From: Siphonodentalium dalli
Taxonomy: Eukaryota; Mollusca; Scaphopoda; Gadilida; Siphonodentaliidae
Reading direction: 5' to 3'
Length of the DNA: 64,000 nucleotides
Assembly: GCA_032622095.1 (NCBI GenBank)
Contig: CP136067.1
Coordinates: 132,621,990 to 132,685,989 of the forward strand
Made by a program: the position numbers and the translations under genes. The notes beneath the pieces are model-generated. The model was not told the DNA's origin and did not search any database. It saw only the letters and a program-made list of their open reading frames with translations. Shown piece after piece: positions 34,165 through 46,464 of the stretch (its first letter is position 1; each line of letters opens with the position of its first letter).

Positions 34165-35955
34165 AACTTCAAGTAATAAGGTAACTACTCGCCAATGATG
34201 CTTGAATACATAAATGATTAATAAGGTAACAACTACCCGTCAATGATCGACGTCTTAATATAGAAAGGTTTTATAAGGTAACTAACTATACGGCAATGAT
34301 ACTTATTATAGAAGGTTAATAATTTAACTTCTTGTCAATGATGCTTTAATATAGAAAGGGTTAATAAGGTAACTACCCGTCAATAATGCTTTAGTGTAGA
34401 AATGGTTACTAAGGTAACTACATGTCAATGATGCTTTAATAAAGAAAGGGTTAATAAGATAAAGTTCTACACGTCAATGATGCTTAAATATAGAAAGGGC
34501 TAATAGGGTAACTACACGTCAATGATGTTTTAATATAGAAAGGGTTAATATGGTAATTACACGCCAATGGTGCATTAATATAGAAAGGGTTAATATGGTA
34601 ACTACCGTCCATGATGCTTTAATATATAACTGGCTACTATGATAACTACATGTCAATGATGCTTTATTGTAGAAAGGGTTAATAATGTAACTAATCACCA
34701 ATGATACTCATTATAAAAAGGGTTAATAAGGTAACTGCCTGTCAATTATTGCTTCAACGTAGAAAGGGTTAATAAGGTAATTACACGCCAATGGTGCTTT
34801 AATATAGAAAGGGTTAATATGGTAACTATCAGTCAATGATGCTTTAATATAGAAAGTGTTATAATATGGTAACTGCACGTCAATGATGCTTTGATACAAA
34901 AATGGTTAATAAGGTAATTACCCGTCAATGGCGCTTTAATATAGAAATGGTTTATAATGTAACTACTCACCAATGATACTTAGTATAGAAAGGGTTGTTT
35001 AATGTAACTACCTGTCAATTAATGCTTTAATATAGAAAAGGTTAATAAGGTAACTACACGCCAATGATACTTAGTATAGAAAGGGTTGGTAAGGTAACTA
35101 CACGACAATGATACTTTAGTATATAGAGGGTTAATTAGGCAACTACCCGTCAACGATGCTTTAATATAGAAAGGGTTAACAACTACATGTCAATGCTGCT
35201 TTAATACAGAAATGGTTAATAAGGTAACTTCACGTCAATGATGCTTTAATATAGAAAGGGTTAATACTGTAACTACTCACCAATGATACTTAGTATAGAA
35301 CGGGTTAATAAGATAACTACCCAGCAATAATGATGCTTTAATATAGAGAGGGTTATAATAAGGTAACTACACGTCAATGATGCTTTAATACATAAATGGT
35401 TAATAAGGTAACTACCCGCCAATGGCGCTTTAATATAGAAAGGGTTAATAATGCAACTACTCACCAATGATACTTAGTATAGAAAGGGTTAATAAGGTAA
35501 CTACCTGTCAATTAATGCTTTAATATAGAAAGGGTTAATAAGGCAACTACACGCCAACGGTACTTAGTATAGAAAGGGTTAATAAGGTAACTATATACGA
35601 CAATGATACTTTGGTATATACAGAGTTAAGGAGCCAACTACCCGCCAATGATGCTATACTATAGAAAGGGTTAACATTGTAACTACACATCAATGATATT
35701 TTAATATAGAAAGGGTTAATAAGGTAACTACGCGTCAATGATGCTTTAATAAAGAAAGGGTTAATAAGGTAACTTCACATCAATGGTGCTTTAATATAGA
35801 AAGGGTTAATAATGTAACTACTCGCCAATGTTACTTAGTATAGAAAGGGTTAATAAGGTAACTACCTGTCAATTAATGATTTAATATAGAATGGTTAATA
35901 AGGTAACTACACGCCAATGGTGCTGTAATATAGAAAGGGTTAATAAGGTGACTTC
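34165..35955. repeat. 45-bp minisatellite, about 39 units
   Basis: The consensus unit is GGTAACTACACGTCAATGAT GCTTTAATATAGAAAGGGTTAATAA (45 bases in all), with frequent variants (ACCCGTCAAT, CTCGCCAATGATACTTAGTA). Variant types alternate, suggesting higher-order organisation. It directly abuts the CCTGGGTGTAAATA locus at 35985. The small minus-strand frames rich in S, Y, I, L are artefacts. Confidence 0.85.
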
Positions 35956-35984
35956 AATGCAGATTATACAGTTTAACAAAATAC

Positions 35985-36285
35985 CACAGGTGTATATATC
36001 CGGGTGAACACTGTAGTAAATACCTGGGCGAAACCCTGGTGTAAATACCTGGGTGTAAATACCTGGTGTAAATACCTGGGTGTAAATCCGTAAAAACCAG
36101 GGTAAACTGGGGTTTTGTACCTAACATATATAGAAAACACCTGGGTAAATCTATATAAATCCCTGATTTACCTGGGTGTAACCTGGGTGTGACCTGGGTG
36201 GAACCAGGGTAAAACCTAGATGTACCGGGGTATACCTAGGTACACACCAAGATTTACCCAGGTACATTTTTATATGGGTGTCTCC
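35985..36285 (-). repeat. CCTGGGTGTAAATA repeat, relative of the 21.5-22.3 kb array
   Basis: Several ACCTGGGTGTAAAT units are followed by a border that reads, on the minus strand, CCCATATAAAAATGTACCTG then GGTAAATC, as at 21498-21528. The shared border shows a dispersed family rather than two independent simple repeats. Confidence 0.65.
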
Positions 36286-36289
36286 CCGG

Positions 36290-37784
36290 TATGAGTGTTC
36301 TGTATATCGCATATACTTTACGTACTGGTACTGTTGCTTATATAACATGTCTTTTGTTTGCATAACACAGAGTACTAGCAGGGCATTAACATGCGATGTA
36401 CGCGTTGTTTATGTTTGGTATAAGAACAAATTATGTCTATAATATAATATTCGTTCTGCTTTTGGCGATTTTAATGCATGTGACCATTTTAACAGCAATA
36501 CCCACCACCGACTCTTACCGTATATATGGTGTATAAACACTACACTAGCACGGCCAGTCTCTCTGCATCAATGGTGCAGAAATATTAAGCATAGGTTCAG
36601 CCATCACACATAACAGCATACATGTGTGTGTACGCCTCTTAAATCTCATGGATACACCATTCCCATATTTCTTCATATATATCACATTGTATTTTCTGAT
36701 TGAATGCATGCGTCTGAATGTTACGCTATTTCGCGTTATGGATTTCTCATTTGAATTCCGTTTTCATTATTTTAAAACGGTATATCATATATGAAGATCA
36801 TTTATTTTCACTTAGAAAGGCACCTGGTCAAAATTTATTTTCACTATTTGAGAATTGTCATGTCATGGATGCAGACCAATGGAAACTTGGATGAGTCTTA
36901 GGTCATGTGTCCATAACCAAATTCACAACATATTCTCGTGCAAATAAATTCAGGTTGGAACTAAATATTCACATAATGTTATTATTTGATTCTGAAATAA
37001 TCCAACAGTGGACTTATAACAGTTATTCCATTTAATGGCGCGGGCCACAGTAAAACATATTATAAAGAGCGTACATCTGGTAAGTCGATTTAGATTTATA
37101 TAGCGCGCAATTCTGATTCAAATGATGCCGATATGGGCTTATTTGTGCTTTTGAAATAAGTTCAATGTGAGCTTATTTTCGGGAGAACATGCATATCTCT
37201 TGTGGCATGTTTCCAGTTGATTGCTCATAACTTGAGTGGACAATACTTCATGTTGACCTTTGTTTGCATTGGGTTCGGCTATTTGTGGCTGCTTTATTCT
37301 TAATTGCAATAGATGGTGGAATGATGTTATATCATGAAATTAAACATCTAACTCAACATTATGACAGAAATGAAGCTTACTCTCACACCGTGATTATTAT
37401 ATATTAATTAAATGCACTGACAATGGCGAGATCATTTGCGCCCCGAATCGAGATGTAGATATTTACAAATGCGCGTAGTTCCAGACGATCGAGTGGTATG
37501 GTCGATGTCGTTATAGGCAGAGCGCCAGAATACTAACATATCAGTTTCATGCAACCACAAGTCCATAATATGTCCTTAATAAACGTTGTTTTTGTATTCG
37601 CTTGATAACTTTTCAGATTCTAGATACAACAAATATCCAAATAAATCTGGAGAAATTATAAATTCTTTGTCCAAAATGTCCTGCAATTTCTTCCTGGATT
37701 TAAGAAAAACGTGCCCTTAAAACACATGGCATTTAATTGTCCAATGTTAGGCTGAAAATAGGGAGATGTTTATTTAATACTTAC
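36290..37784. other. No recognisable gene
   Basis: AT-rich sequence. No paired splice signals, domains or element ends were noticed. Confidence 0.45.
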
Positions 37785-38017
37785 AAAGCACAGAAGACCA
37801 CTTCGTGTCTTGTTGGAAAGTGTGAACATATACTTCGTGACAACGCGAAGTTTTATTTTGAATTTTGATGGAAATATTTGTAAAATAATCATGTACTGTT
37901 GATCTACTATCAAATAATATCCAAACTGGATATACAAATCAAAATTCTGCTCCGCGTTCTCACCAGATAAGCATTCAACCTTTGTAAAGTTTAGTAAACT
38001 TTCCCCGAAAATTAACA
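37785..38017 (-). CDS. Candidate exon, family not recognised
   Basis: An open frame ends at a perfect donor (TTT|GTAAGT after 37785). A possible but pyrimidine-poor acceptor (GGGAATTTCAG) precedes 38017. The encoded segment is protein-like, with stretches NFDLYIQFGYYLIVDQQYMI and RVVTKYMFTLSNKTRSGL, suggestive of beta-strand-rich extracellular sequence. No family could be assigned and no neighbouring exon was found. It may also be chance. Confidence 0.3.
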
Positions 38018-38436
38018 CTGAAATTCCCCATCGAAATATTACCACTTTACCTCCTTCTTAAGTTTTAGATATCAGTTGGAAATTTCCAATACAAGAGCGT
38101 CGAAGGGGTGTTCACATGGCGTTTCCTTCACTCGAGAATATTGGTCTTTAATGAGAGGGGGTTTAAGTTGGACATTCCAACAAACAGTTTCTAGTCAGAA
38201 ACTGTCTTGCCCTACGGAATATGACACACTGAAGCTATCACACAAGTTCCATGCTAACAGCATAACAGGCCGTAAAACGACGAAGAGAAATGTCAACATT
38301 ATCAAGTGAAACATCACCCGCTTGCCATTAGTCTGAACTATGATTTCATGTCAAATGGATTTCAATGCACCAAAGCACTACTTTATATGTCACCATGACA
38401 TGCAATCTCTACCAGTGGTGTATCTTACCCATAATA

Positions 38437-40200
38437 GAGACCTTTCGCAAAACTCACGTTTACGATTACGGATACGGATAGGGTACTACGTCATCAACCT
38501 TTGTGTACTTTCTAATCGTTCTCGTATTTTACTATCCGTAATAACGTTTACGATTTCATGGTTTCTAATAAGCTCAAATAACACCTGAAATTTATTTTCT
38601 GCAATATATCAATTTGCTCCGTTCGAGACTGTATATGTATATCATGTAAACAACACAGCCTTATTGAGCTACGACCTCAATATGCTGTTTAGATTGTCAA
38701 TCACTGTACTCGTCGTCGTGAATCACGAGCTTCCCGCGAAATAAGATCGCTATTCACAACGGATAGCCATCGCTGGCTGCGACACAAAACGTTACAGTAA
38801 GAGGAGTGTACTATGAAACCAGTCGCCAAAAATACAGTTTATAGTGCGCGATGAGGAGCTTTGAGTGATTATTATGGGCAAGATAGTACACAATATATAG
38901 TGAAATTCAACAATTATTTAATTCAACAACCCATGGTGGTGTCCTAACGTGTGCAGTTATAGAATGCCACAGGAGAGCCTAAAGAACGGCATAACCCTAT
39001 TAATGAATAGTGAAATATTTTGTGTTCTCTTCCCCTTTCCCGAATTGAATAGTTCATTCAAGTTAATAATATCCGGTTTTCGGTAGAAGTTGGGTTTTAT
39101 ATATCTCTCTCGTAGAGTCTGTGATGCAGGGCATTTTTAAATTACATGGAATTCATAACCGAGTACTAAGTTACATAAAGTACCCTTTCTATCTAAGTAA
39201 TCTGAACCTACCCTAGATCCCGATTCAACTGGTAAGTAGTGATTTCTGTTCCTGAACCGTAACTAACAGAATATTTGGCACACCCACCGACATCACCATA
39301 TAGATCAGCAGTCTCTGTCAGGTTTGTTCTGTGCATTTATTTTTAATTAAAAAAAACACGCACAAATGCAGCATTTAAAGGTACTCAATTCGATTAGATG
39401 TCCCCATATCATCAGATTCCAACAACAATTTTTTTTTGAAATGCAGCTTCTGTTATCAGAATCGAGTAATTGCTCAAAATTAATGCTAACCACAGTCAAC
39501 TATATCATAAATTTGCCCAAAACCTGTTATTTATCAACATTTTGTTCAACGAAATTTTGCCGGTTTGTCAAATATCTGACAAAAGAGCAACTTGATGCAC
39601 ATCGCTTCTACAGTGTCGACTTTGTTTCGATTTGGTAGTAACAAATCAGAAGTGATGCACATCAGCGAGCTCACCAACCTTATGTCGGATTTCCTAAACC
39701 CAGAGAGGTGAAGCCGAAATCGTATTGAAATCAAATCGCGGACTTGAAGGGGCTTGACAGATGGCGTCGTGGTTGATGTGATGTCCAAATTCAGGAACCC
39801 CTCTTCCCCATCAGCATAACGTCTATCTGGTCATCCATGCTAACAACAAACTGAATTTCCACCATATATATGACCTGGCATTTATACCTGTATTGCCACA
39901 ATATATCACGAGAATCCCGGGTCGTACGTTGTGACTGGTCGAATTATTGACAAAATTAACATGTCATGATTATCGCATTATTGCATATGAGACGATAAGT
40001 GAAGTATTAAGGGACTGTATACCAAATACACGCTTTGGGTTGTAAAGGTGGTACGAAATAATGATCGTATTCGTACGTGTTCGTCAAAACTCTTACGCGT
40101 AATCGTTTTGCGAAAGGACTGTTTGGCCATACGGATAGTCTTACGACTACGAATAGCTATCCGTATTCGTAATCGTAAACGTGAGGATGCGAAAGGTCTC
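38437..40200. mobile_element. TA-flanked TIR element, GAGACCTTTCGCA family, long copy
   Basis: The left end GAGACCTTTCGCAAAACTCA...CGTTTACGATTACGGATACG is inverted at the right end (CGTATTCGTAATCGTAAACG...TGCGAAAGGTCTC). TIRs are about 45 bp with a few changes, and TA is next to both ends. Further out a second inverted pair exists, about 38403-38430 and 40352-40380 (CAATCTCTACCAG.GGTGTAT), so it may sit inside an older element. Half of an AGGTACTCAA MITE is nested at 39379-39580. No transposase is recognised. Confidence 0.55.
39379..39580 (+). mobile_element. AGGTRCTCAA MITE, one arm only (copy 3)
   Basis: TTAA (39375-39378) then AGGTACTCAATTCGATTAGA, CAGATTCCAACAACAA and ATGCTAACCACAGTCAACT follow the left arm of 24362-25307. 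The right arm is missing. Confidence 0.65.
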
Positions 40201-40675
40201 TATTATCTGTTTCATTACCGAATAAAATTCCTTCGGCTATTCAATTTTTCTAATAATTGCACCGAGTTAATACGCAAAACTTTAAACTGCATCAGTTGTC
40301 TCTGTGAAACGTGTCATTCAGCAAGCTCTCATAGCTTGGCTGATCTCTCTCTCGGTAAGATACACCGCTGGTAGAGATTGGTCATCCACATGTAATATAG
40401 ATATGATACCACGGAGTAGACAAAATAGTCCCATACAAATCTGACAATTATTATGGAAACTTATTATTTATGGACTGGTTTGAACATGATTCTGGTATTA
40501 CGTGATCAGTCTGTGTTGTCGGCGACAAAAGTATTATTAAACACGTATTTTCTCCAATTTACAAGAATCTTGTAAATTGTGGTATTTGTACAGCATTACT
40601 AACCGAGAGAGGTCAGCGACAGTGTATGAGAGCTTGCACGACATGGGCAAGCCCGTGCCGTGTGTTGTTACATTA

Positions 40676-41111
40676 GAGACCTTTCGCAAGATCACGTTGA
40701 ATTGTTTTTGGGTATGCTTATAAGCATGCTATAGCAAATTTAAAAACAAACTGGATAAAACCTTAGGGGCATGTTATAACTCAAAAATATCACCAAGTAT
40801 TCATAGTAATAATTTGATGCGCATGAAAAACGTAAGATTCCCTGGCACTAAACCTACAAAATATGTCTGTTAAAGAATATAAGAAAAAATTATTAAAATT
40901 GTAAAAATAATTGTAAAAATTAATAACAAATGATGAAAAATTGTTTGGCCAATGCATTCTCTATGCGAGGCGACTTATGATCGACTCGCATATATCAGAG
41001 AATGCATTGGCACAGCGTATATGGATTGATACAAAAATCGGACCTGGCACTGAAAGGGTTAAGATAATATATCCTATCCGTAATCGTAATCGTGATTTTA
41101 CGAAAGGTCTC
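40676..41111. mobile_element. TA-flanked TIR element, GAGACCTTTCGCA family, short copy
   Basis: Ends GAGACCTTTCGCAAGATCACG / CGTGATTTTACGAAAGGTCTC are inverted, with TA outside each (40674-40675, 41112-41113). Inside lies a partial double-hairpin MITE: a spacer expanded to about three units (40862-40945), one hairpin (40948-41011) and the terminal AAAGGGTTAA (41053-41062). Confidence 0.65.
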
Positions 41112-41114
41112 TAA

Positions 41115-42987
41115 TATCCAAGGAGGCAGGGGTGCATAAAGACTAACCAGGGCCATATACGTTATGTAAATATTATCGAGGCGTGAATATACACATGCAC
41201 GCTGCATGGAGTTACAAAAGTCAGCTTACCGGTTTTTACTATCCACCGCAAAAGAAACTAGAATGCACTCAGAGAGATGCCAACGTGCGCAAAACTGTAA
41301 TAAATAATAATTAAAAAAATAATTTCACTGTATTTTACTTTATTTATTTTATTTAATTTAATGTTAGCAAAAAAGACAATTACCATTTCTCATTTCATCA
41401 CAGATAAAAGGCAAATTACTATATTAATCATTTAAGTAATTAAAACCAATTCCATGTTGCCGAAAGGATGAGACTTTAATATCGATTAAATTTTTTTCAG
41501 CGGCATATTTTCATTTTCATTTTCCGATAGTCAAAGTTGACCAAATGAGCAATTATAAGAAATAATTAATACCATTTGTGTAAATATTGATAGCAGCCAA
41601 TATTCAACAATAAATATCAATAATTAATCAATAACGATCATTTTATGTAATAATAAACTGTTCAAACGGTGTTTGTGTCAACAAATGCGTTTTGTTTTGT
41701 GTTACGTCATTTGTCGTATTTGACCCGGAACTCGGCTGAAGGTTAGGCTATTCAGCCTATTGCGTCGAATTACGAAATCGCGTTTTGAATGTCTCTCTTT
41801 TCCCGCACGATAAAAAGAGGTCTTCGCACGAACCAAAAAATGATAAAACTTCCCAATTATAAGTAAAAATACCCAAATGAAGGAGTCTATGTCATAGTAG
41901 GTCTATGTAGGTCCCGAAGGGGTCTATATACTCTTTGGTGTAGAGTTCTGATGGAGAAAATGTAGGTCGATCTATTATTGTCATAACTCTGACGTATTTT
42001 GACCTGGGAGAAAAAATCGAAATCGAGGCTCACTACGAGCATGCCAGTTTTAAATATAGAAACAGGGAATCCGGACAAATGGCGATATCGGCGAAAAACA
42101 AATAATCGAAAACAACACATAAGATAAACATAGCAAAAAATGTCATAGTAAAAATGTCACGAGGTTTTACGTCGTTTTTGGTGACGTCATGGAGTGAAAC
42201 GGAGTAGGGTGACACCAAGCTACGTACGAATCTGTCTGATCGCCATACTGTTGCGCGAGCGCACGTAACTAAATGGCGGGTTTATCCTTTATATACCAAC
42301 TTCGATGTATAGAGAATACTTACAGTATTTGTTTGAATACCGAAGAATGTCTGGAAATAAATATCGAATTTCCACCAGTGACTTGCAATCGGGATAAAAT
42401 ATCGAAATTTCACGAGCGGCTGCAACTCGCGAGTGAAAATTCGAAATTTCTTTCAAGACATGTCCAGAGGTGGTATGATATGGTATGTTTTATTCACACA
42501 ATAATTAGGTAACAACAAAGCAACAATAATAACTCAAAAAATCAGGTGTAATTATTGTGAGCGAGTGGCATGACCAGGATTGGCTGTCTTCCTGTCACCC
42601 CGTTGTCAATATAATAAATAATTTATCAATGGCATAACCTCAAGTTGAGGTGCTAATGACAAAATACTGGAATTATAATATCAAAATATTGTATTATGTG
42701 CATATACATGTATAGTTATGGTTATGATGGGCATGTGCACGGCAATTAAATTTATAATAGTAAGGTGGGACTTGCTTAAGTAACACTGGTAATGCGTATA
42801 TGATATGTAAATCGTGTTAGCAGGGTCCAATAAGAGTTTTCAGGGTAGTCATCACTCACAACAGGGGAGGGGGCTGGCTTGTTACTCAGGAGTTAAGTAT
42901 ATGTAGTTTAATTAGGAGGAAAACATTATCTGCAAGTTTTGTTTTAACATTTAAAGTTTGCATCGTAAGCGTTGATAACCTTGACCT
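41115..42987. other. No recognisable gene
   Basis: The block 41640-42260 is richer in CpG than its surroundings and contains TTAGGCTATTCAGCCTATTG and GTGACGTCAT, but no exon was identified. 42300-42480 resembles 10195-10315. Confidence 0.4.
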
Positions 42988-43383
42988 CTATTTGATATTA
43001 AAATTTTGTCGCCATTCAATTGATTTCAGTTTTTTGTCAGTTTCATTCCATAATCTTGGGAATCAATGTTTGGGCAAAACTTCTGAGAATTTCGTTCGTT
43101 ATTTAATTTCCCTAATTTGTCCAGAATGTCTGGTGATTGATATCTTATTGCCAAATGATGTTAGAAATGACGCCGGTAAGTTAAAATGTGTCCAATCATA
43201 CATAAACAAGCTAACATGACAGGTATGCAGATCTCTTAATTTCAAAATCTTTCTTTTTTTTAATAAGGGTTCAGTGTGGCTGTTATAATTGACATAGCTT
43301 ATTGTTCTGATAGCTCTCTTTTTTAGTAGGAAGGCCTTATTATATGATACTGAGTGGCCCCCAAATTTGAATTCAATAGACAA
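42988..43383 (-). pseudogene. LINE reverse-transcriptase C-terminal fragment, second type
   Basis: The frame reads LLKKRAIRTISYVNYNSHTE, PLLKKRKILKLRDLHTCHVS and LFMYDW...NLPASF, a non-LTR RT C-terminal signature clearly different from the 32.9-kb fragment. Two in-frame stops (TAA after GQIREIK, TGA after VLPKH) interrupt it before FPRLWNETDKKLKS and a terminal TAG at 42988-42990. It is inactive and 5'-truncated. Confidence 0.82.
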
Positions 43384-43389
43384 TATGTT

Positions 43390-43984
43390 TCAGGTATTCC
43401 AATAAAAAGCTGTATGTATTATTACGATATGCGCCTTATTAACTAGCTGAAACACTCTCCCTTCGGGGGCCTTTAGTCAGCACCGTAGTGGGATACAGGC
43501 CCTGCGTAAAGAGCCTGTGGCCCCTTTGTGCGTTAGGTTCAATCAATTTGAGAGAAAGAGCTTGTTTATTCATCCGTCCAATGGAGACGTTATATACAAC
43601 ACTATATACAATTACATAATGTAGAGACAATAAGATGGGTTGCTATTCAGAATAACATGACCATATCCATGTGTGTCCTCCCAAAAACAACAGTGTTGTT
43701 TCTCACTCCACGTGTGAGATGGTACACACACGAGGACTAAATGGTGCACAACATGCAAATATGGACGAAAAACATTCTACACAAAGTTCACCCTCGTTGG
43801 TTATGGTTGAGGAATCCAACCCACTCAGCCACTGGCCGCCAACTGAATACATCAAGAAATATTGTGACGATAGGCGATCCAGAACTAGGAACGTCGATAA
43901 ATCGAAATTATTGATTATTCGATACCAAAAGTGGTTGTTTATTACATTTCGGTAATGTTCTGCTATGTTGTAAATATAGGCAAG
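43390..43984. other. Unassigned; possible SINE/LINE-like tail and open frames on both strands
   Basis: 43440-43630 has a GC-rich block (GCACCGTAGTGGGATACAGG, GAGCCTGTGGCCCC) unlike its surroundings that could be a short retroelement. From 43721 a plus-strand frame with an ATG (MVHTRGLNGAQHANMDEKH...) looks mildly coding, but no splice sites or family support it. Confidence 0.3.
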
Positions 43985-44004
43985 CATATAATAAATAGAC
44001 ATTA

Positions 44005-44109
44005 GTTAACTGTGCTGAGTAGCGTATGTTTTTTCTCCTCGAGTGAGATGCGGATGATTATTTTTACGAGGTTTTAGCCGTAAACCAGTAGGCTACTCAG
44101 AACAGTTGA
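44005..44109. mobile_element. Small TIR element, about 105 bp
   Basis: GTTAACTGTGCTGAGTAGC at the left is inverted at the right as GCTACTCAGAACAGTTGAC. Confidence 0.55.
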
Positions 44110-44510
44110 CTGTTGTGTTTATTATATTTTCTATACCGGTTTGTTACGACCCAGACCACAATGAAACACAGGACTAAACATATTACGAGTTCTTAAAGCT
44201 ACACCATCACCAGCCATGCATCTCTGTTAAAATAACGCACAAGGATACCGAATGACCCAAATTGACGCCATAACGCAGTGCTGCGAGTAGGATAATATCT
44301 TGAGAGTAGGATAACACGTTCGGGAGTGGGGATATGATTTATATTTTGACGTAAAAAAATGAAAATATAATAAATAGAGGATATCTAATGTTTGTCAGTG
44401 ATACCAAAAGTTATCTCATGAGTAACCGAGACAAATTTATATTTTTCGCGAGTTGCTTGCACATCATTATTTTAGTGAGAAAGCACTAGGACCGAGGCAT
44501 CAGTCAAATC

Positions 44511-44567
44511 GAGTTGTCCCGGCTAGCCGAGTTTTCCCGGCTAGCCGAGTTTTCCCGCCTAATGCAA
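44511..44567. repeat. 20-bp tandem repeat, about 2.5 units
   Basis: CCGGCTAGCCGAGTTTTCCC repeats; each unit contains the palindrome GGCTAGCC. Confidence 0.7.
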
Positions 44568-45044
44568 CAAGCTCCGTTGAACCCCACTGACAAAATTTAT
44601 GGGTGTATCCAACAATGAGTGCACTGTTGAGAGTATATGACTTTGTATATGTTTTTATATTAATTGCACATGATACAGTGTATGCGTGTTAATCGCACCA
44701 TGGTGTGGACCATTACATTCACAACATGTAGATGCTGCGTGGCGTGGTAGAATATTATCATTTAGAATACGAACAATTAAGTGCATAAAGGTATACCATC
44801 TCATCAAAACATTCAAATTACATCTTATCTAAATAAAAAAAAAATTGGCCGTTTTTAAAAGGGGGAATCATCATAAATGTTGTATATCCATTTCTATACT
44901 AAAAGGATTCTCCCATCAGCTATAAAAGTATAAGGTGTGATAGTTTATTATAATTTTGTATACATAGCGGTGCTCAGGTCTATAAGCAGACGACATACGG
45001 ACGAAAAAATATTACAATAGCAGACGAAAATCTATTAATTGTTG

Positions 45045-45107
45045 GAAAATGTTCAGATAATAAGTTGATGGTCGTTTTTTTAACTTATTGTCTGAACATT
45101 TCCTAAG
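45045..45107. repeat. Short hairpin plus dispersed repeat end
   Basis: AAATGTTCAGATAATAAGTT pairs with AACTTATTGTCTGAACATTT. The right arm and the following AACTACTCGTCAATGAGTAT recur at about 51772-51825. Confidence 0.6.
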
Positions 45108-45769
45108 GGAACTACTCGTCAATGAGTATTTATTGTAAAAAATGAGTTAAGACATTTAAGAATTTCATCTTCATAAAAATCAAATGAAAATCTTAGCCAT
45201 ATCATGACCAGCAATCGATTAATAGAAACTTAATGACCCGAAACCCGCGATACAACCATTATGATTCGCCAAACACCTAAAGGCAAGAATTTCACTTTCG
45301 TAATACATGGGTCGATGTGGTCGATCTATCAACCATATGTTAATTTACATAATTACTTAATTATAATATCACCGATTTACACGGCATTAAATACCATTCA
45401 ATGAGATGCAGCCAGACAGAAAATATTATTATTCAAGAACGCCACAGTGGTATGAACTATATATGTATGATTGGACCAGTTTATCAATGGGTGCAACCAC
45501 GACTGGTTAAATGAAATTATGATACCAAATTATAAAAAAGAAATCAACAAGGAGTCGATTCCATTAACAATGGAAAAACTACGGTTTGTCGAGAAAAATA
45601 CCTTTCCCAATTGAAATTTTATGACATATGCCTTGTTACGCTTCAGATGTTCAAACCACCATTGAAACGGGGTCTGGGAACAAAATCGTCGGAGTAGAAA
45701 GACATTGCCATCTACAAATGCAATAATGGCGCAGTAAGATGAATACTACTATACTTAATCGAATATGTC

Positions 45770-45945
45770 GCCCTTAAAGATACGGGTTGCCTTCGCGATG
45801 GGTATTGCGGTTAAAATAGTCGAATCGTTAAAACCACCATAATAGAAAGAATACTAAAAAAGATTTCTTATACCAATCATAACTCATAAATAGCATGTTA
45901 TTGTCAAGATCGTAAGCAGTGTGAGTAAACAAAAGACATGTTGTG
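45770..45945. repeat. Dispersed repeat shared with about 62045-62230
   Basis: Common blocks are AAAGATACGGGTTGCCTTCG-like, AGAAAGAA, CATAAATAGCATGTTATTGT (or AAACAGTATGTTATTGTCAT) and GTAAACAAAAG. Both are non-coding. Confidence 0.5.
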
Positions 45946-45962
45946 TTACATTGCACTACGTA

Positions 45963-46169
45963 AAGAGTGTGCGATAAGCAAAACACTCACACCGGGGTGA
46001 TCCCACTAAGCTAACTTTGGTTAAAACTGTACCATGCTGTATACCGCATACCTGTATAGCACTCCCTAATCCTCGCCACTCAACATTTTGGCGTTGAATG
46101 GGCCACAGTGTATCAATATCTCCCAAAAAATCACGACGGTGTTTAGCGTTAAGCTTATCGCACACTCTT
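45963..46169. mobile_element. 207-bp TA-flanked MITE
   Basis: TIRs AAGAGTGTGCGATAAGC / GCTTATCGCACACTCTT with TA outside each end. The subterminal AAAACACTCACACCG is echoed at the other end and at 21410-21450 (GCGATAAGCTAAACACTCAA), a probable diverged family member. Confidence 0.7.
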
Positions 46170-46464
46170 TATGTGCAGTATATAAACAACTTGTTGGCTC
46201 GCACAAGTGTGTTTCGTGGATAACATTGTATTCATACTATCATTATACCATATACTATTAGTATATTCTTGAGAAAATGATCATAATTTTGTAACATTTA
46301 TTTCTAAATTATAAACCACAATCAAGGGAATCCGTGGCTTTAATTTCCTCTGAGGAGATTTATATGCATATGGGCATCGACTATTTGCACACATTATCAA
46401 CACTCCTTCAATCATCTAATAAAATTGTTTTACATAAACTGCATGAAAACATAATACTGCTATA

